From assembly GCA_002422955.1 (NCBI GenBank), contig DITY01000127.1:4611-12751 (forward strand): 8,141 bases of DNA, given 5' to 3'. A program made the position numbers and the translations under genes. Below are positions 7,348 through 8,141 of the stretch, one piece after another (the stretch's first letter is position 1; each line of letters opens with the position of its first letter). The notes below the pieces were generated by a model. That model was given only the letters and a program-made list of their open reading frames with translations. It had not been told where the DNA came from and searched no databases. This DNA comes from Planctomycetaceae bacterium UBA6172. Lineage in GTDB: Bacteria; Planctomycetota; Planctomycetia; Pirellulales; Pirellulaceae.

Positions 7348-8141
7348 CGCAGCACCCCACGGCGGAGCAGGTAATCGGTGATCAACTGTTCGATCGGGAC
7401 GTCGTTGCGGGCCATCAGGTAGGTGATCGACCGCTGGGCACAGTAGCTCCGCGCCGACTCGAGGAACGACGCCACCGTTTCGCGATACCGCCGCAGCGCA
7501 TGATCGTTCAGCGTCACTTCGGCGAAATCCGCGTCCTCGGCATCGACCAACCGCAAGTCGCCGCGAAGGGGAGGTTCCAACTCTTCAGCCGCCAGCAGAT
7601 GAATCACCACCACATCCATGCGGCGGCCGACCAACATCCGCAGCGCCGACTCGAAGCCCCGCTTGTCCATCAGGTCGCTGATCAACACCACCACCCCCAC
7701 GCCGCCCCGCAGCGCGAAGTCGCGAATGCCCTCCTGCAGCGACACGTTGTGGCCGGCGGAAAGGGAATCGAGGTAGCCGAGCATCTGCCAGAGCTGATTG
7801 CGACCGCGGAGCACCGGAGCGGAAGCCCCCGGTGGCCCCAACCCGGCGACCCGTACTCGGTCCCCATGGCAGAGCCCGACGTAACCGAGCGCCGCGGCGA
7901 TCTGCTTGGCCACGTGCAGCTTGGTCGGACTGCCGAAACTCATCGAATCGCTGGCGTCGACCAACGCGTGAAAGTGCAGGTCTTCCTCTTCCAGGAACAT
8001 CTTCAGGAATAGCTGGTCGAGTCGAGCGTAGAGGTTCCAGTCGATCAGTCGCAGGTCATCGCCGGCGACGTAATTGCGGAAATCGGCGAACTCCACGCTC
8101 TCGCCCTTGCGCTTGCTCCGCCGCTCGCCTTTCATCCGGCC
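7344..8141 (-). CDS. DUF58 domain protein (vWA-like fold), 5' end cut by window edge
   Basis: Partial gene: 263 residues are visible from the Met at 8135, and the frame stays open to the edge. The two codons before that Met encode Gly-Arg, and DUF58 proteins usually have a Gly-Arg-type stretch before the KGERRS motif, so the Met is very likely internal and the true start lies outside the window. Numbering from that Met, residues 2-34 hold the family signature (KGERRS, then SVEFADFRNY, then GDDLRLIDWN). Residues 60-64 are DASDS, the metal-ion-dependent adhesion site (MIDAS) of a vWA fold, and Asp154 in LISD fits its later acidic ligand. No membrane segment or signal is visible, so it is probably cytoplasmic. 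DUF58 proteins are typically encoded between a MoxR AAA+ ATPase and BatA-type vWA membrane proteins and are thought to act with them in chaperone-like or complex-assembly roles; the exact substrate is unknown. Its TGA stop overlaps the next gene's ATG. Confidence 0.94.
   Translation of the reverse strand, partial: GRMKGERRSKRKGESVEFADFRNYVAGDDLRLIDWNLYARLDQLFLKMFLEEEDLHFHALVDASDSMSFGSPTKLHVAKQIAAALGYVGLCHGDRVRVAGLGPPGASAPVLRGRNQLWQMLGYLDSLSAGHNVSLQEGIRDFALRGGVGVVVLISDLMDKRGFESALRMLVGRRMDVVVIHLLAAEELEPPLRGDLRLVDAEDADFAEVTLNDHALRRYRETVASFLESARSYCAQRSITYLMARNDVPIEQLITDYLLRRGVLR

Overview
The window is GC-rich (roughly 60-65% by eye, not counted) and almost fully coding. All recognisable genes lie on the minus strand, so transcription runs from position 8141 towards position 1. 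It carries a multidomain 'planctomycete cytochrome C' protein (PSCyt1 + DUF1549 + DUF1553) followed directly by a DUF1501 protein. That pair is a hallmark of the phylum Planctomycetota. The GC content and domain style suggest a Pirellulales-like or related lineage, but the genus cannot be fixed from this sequence.

Layout in order of transcription: (1) 8141-7344, a DUF58 protein with an intact von Willebrand A metal site, cut at its 5' end by the window edge. (2) 7347-5365, a 660-residue membrane-anchored BatA-like vWA protein that starts inside the stop codon of gene 1 (ATGA overlap). (3) A short gap holding an imperfect hairpin at 5336-5356. (4) 5247-1987, a large exported PSCyt1/DUF1549/DUF1553 protein with two CxxCH haem-binding motifs. 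(5) 1963-473, a DUF1501 protein with a twin-arginine signal. (6) 458 to beyond position 1, the N-terminal 152 codons of a secreted beta-propeller lactonase (YbhE/Pgl family). This last gene runs off the left edge, so its correct frame is easily missed. No gap exceeds about 120 bases. I see no RNA gene, insertion sequence, CRISPR array or integration site.

Working together: genes 1 and 2 form the usual DUF58-BatA half of a MoxR/Bat module. The MoxR AAA+ ATPase is expected just right of the window. Genes 4-6 form a second, tightly packed block whose products all appear exported: a c-type cytochrome-like protein by a Sec-type signal, a probably metal-binding DUF1501 protein by Tat, and a lactonase by a Sec-type signal. 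The biochemical role of the PSCyt/DUF1501 pair is not established, and I assign none. The most unusual aspect is that a Bat-type module, a cytochrome/DUF1501 pair and an exported lactonase sit in one co-directional run. Whether it is one operon or two units is unresolved, because the only sizeable gap is the one with the hairpin.
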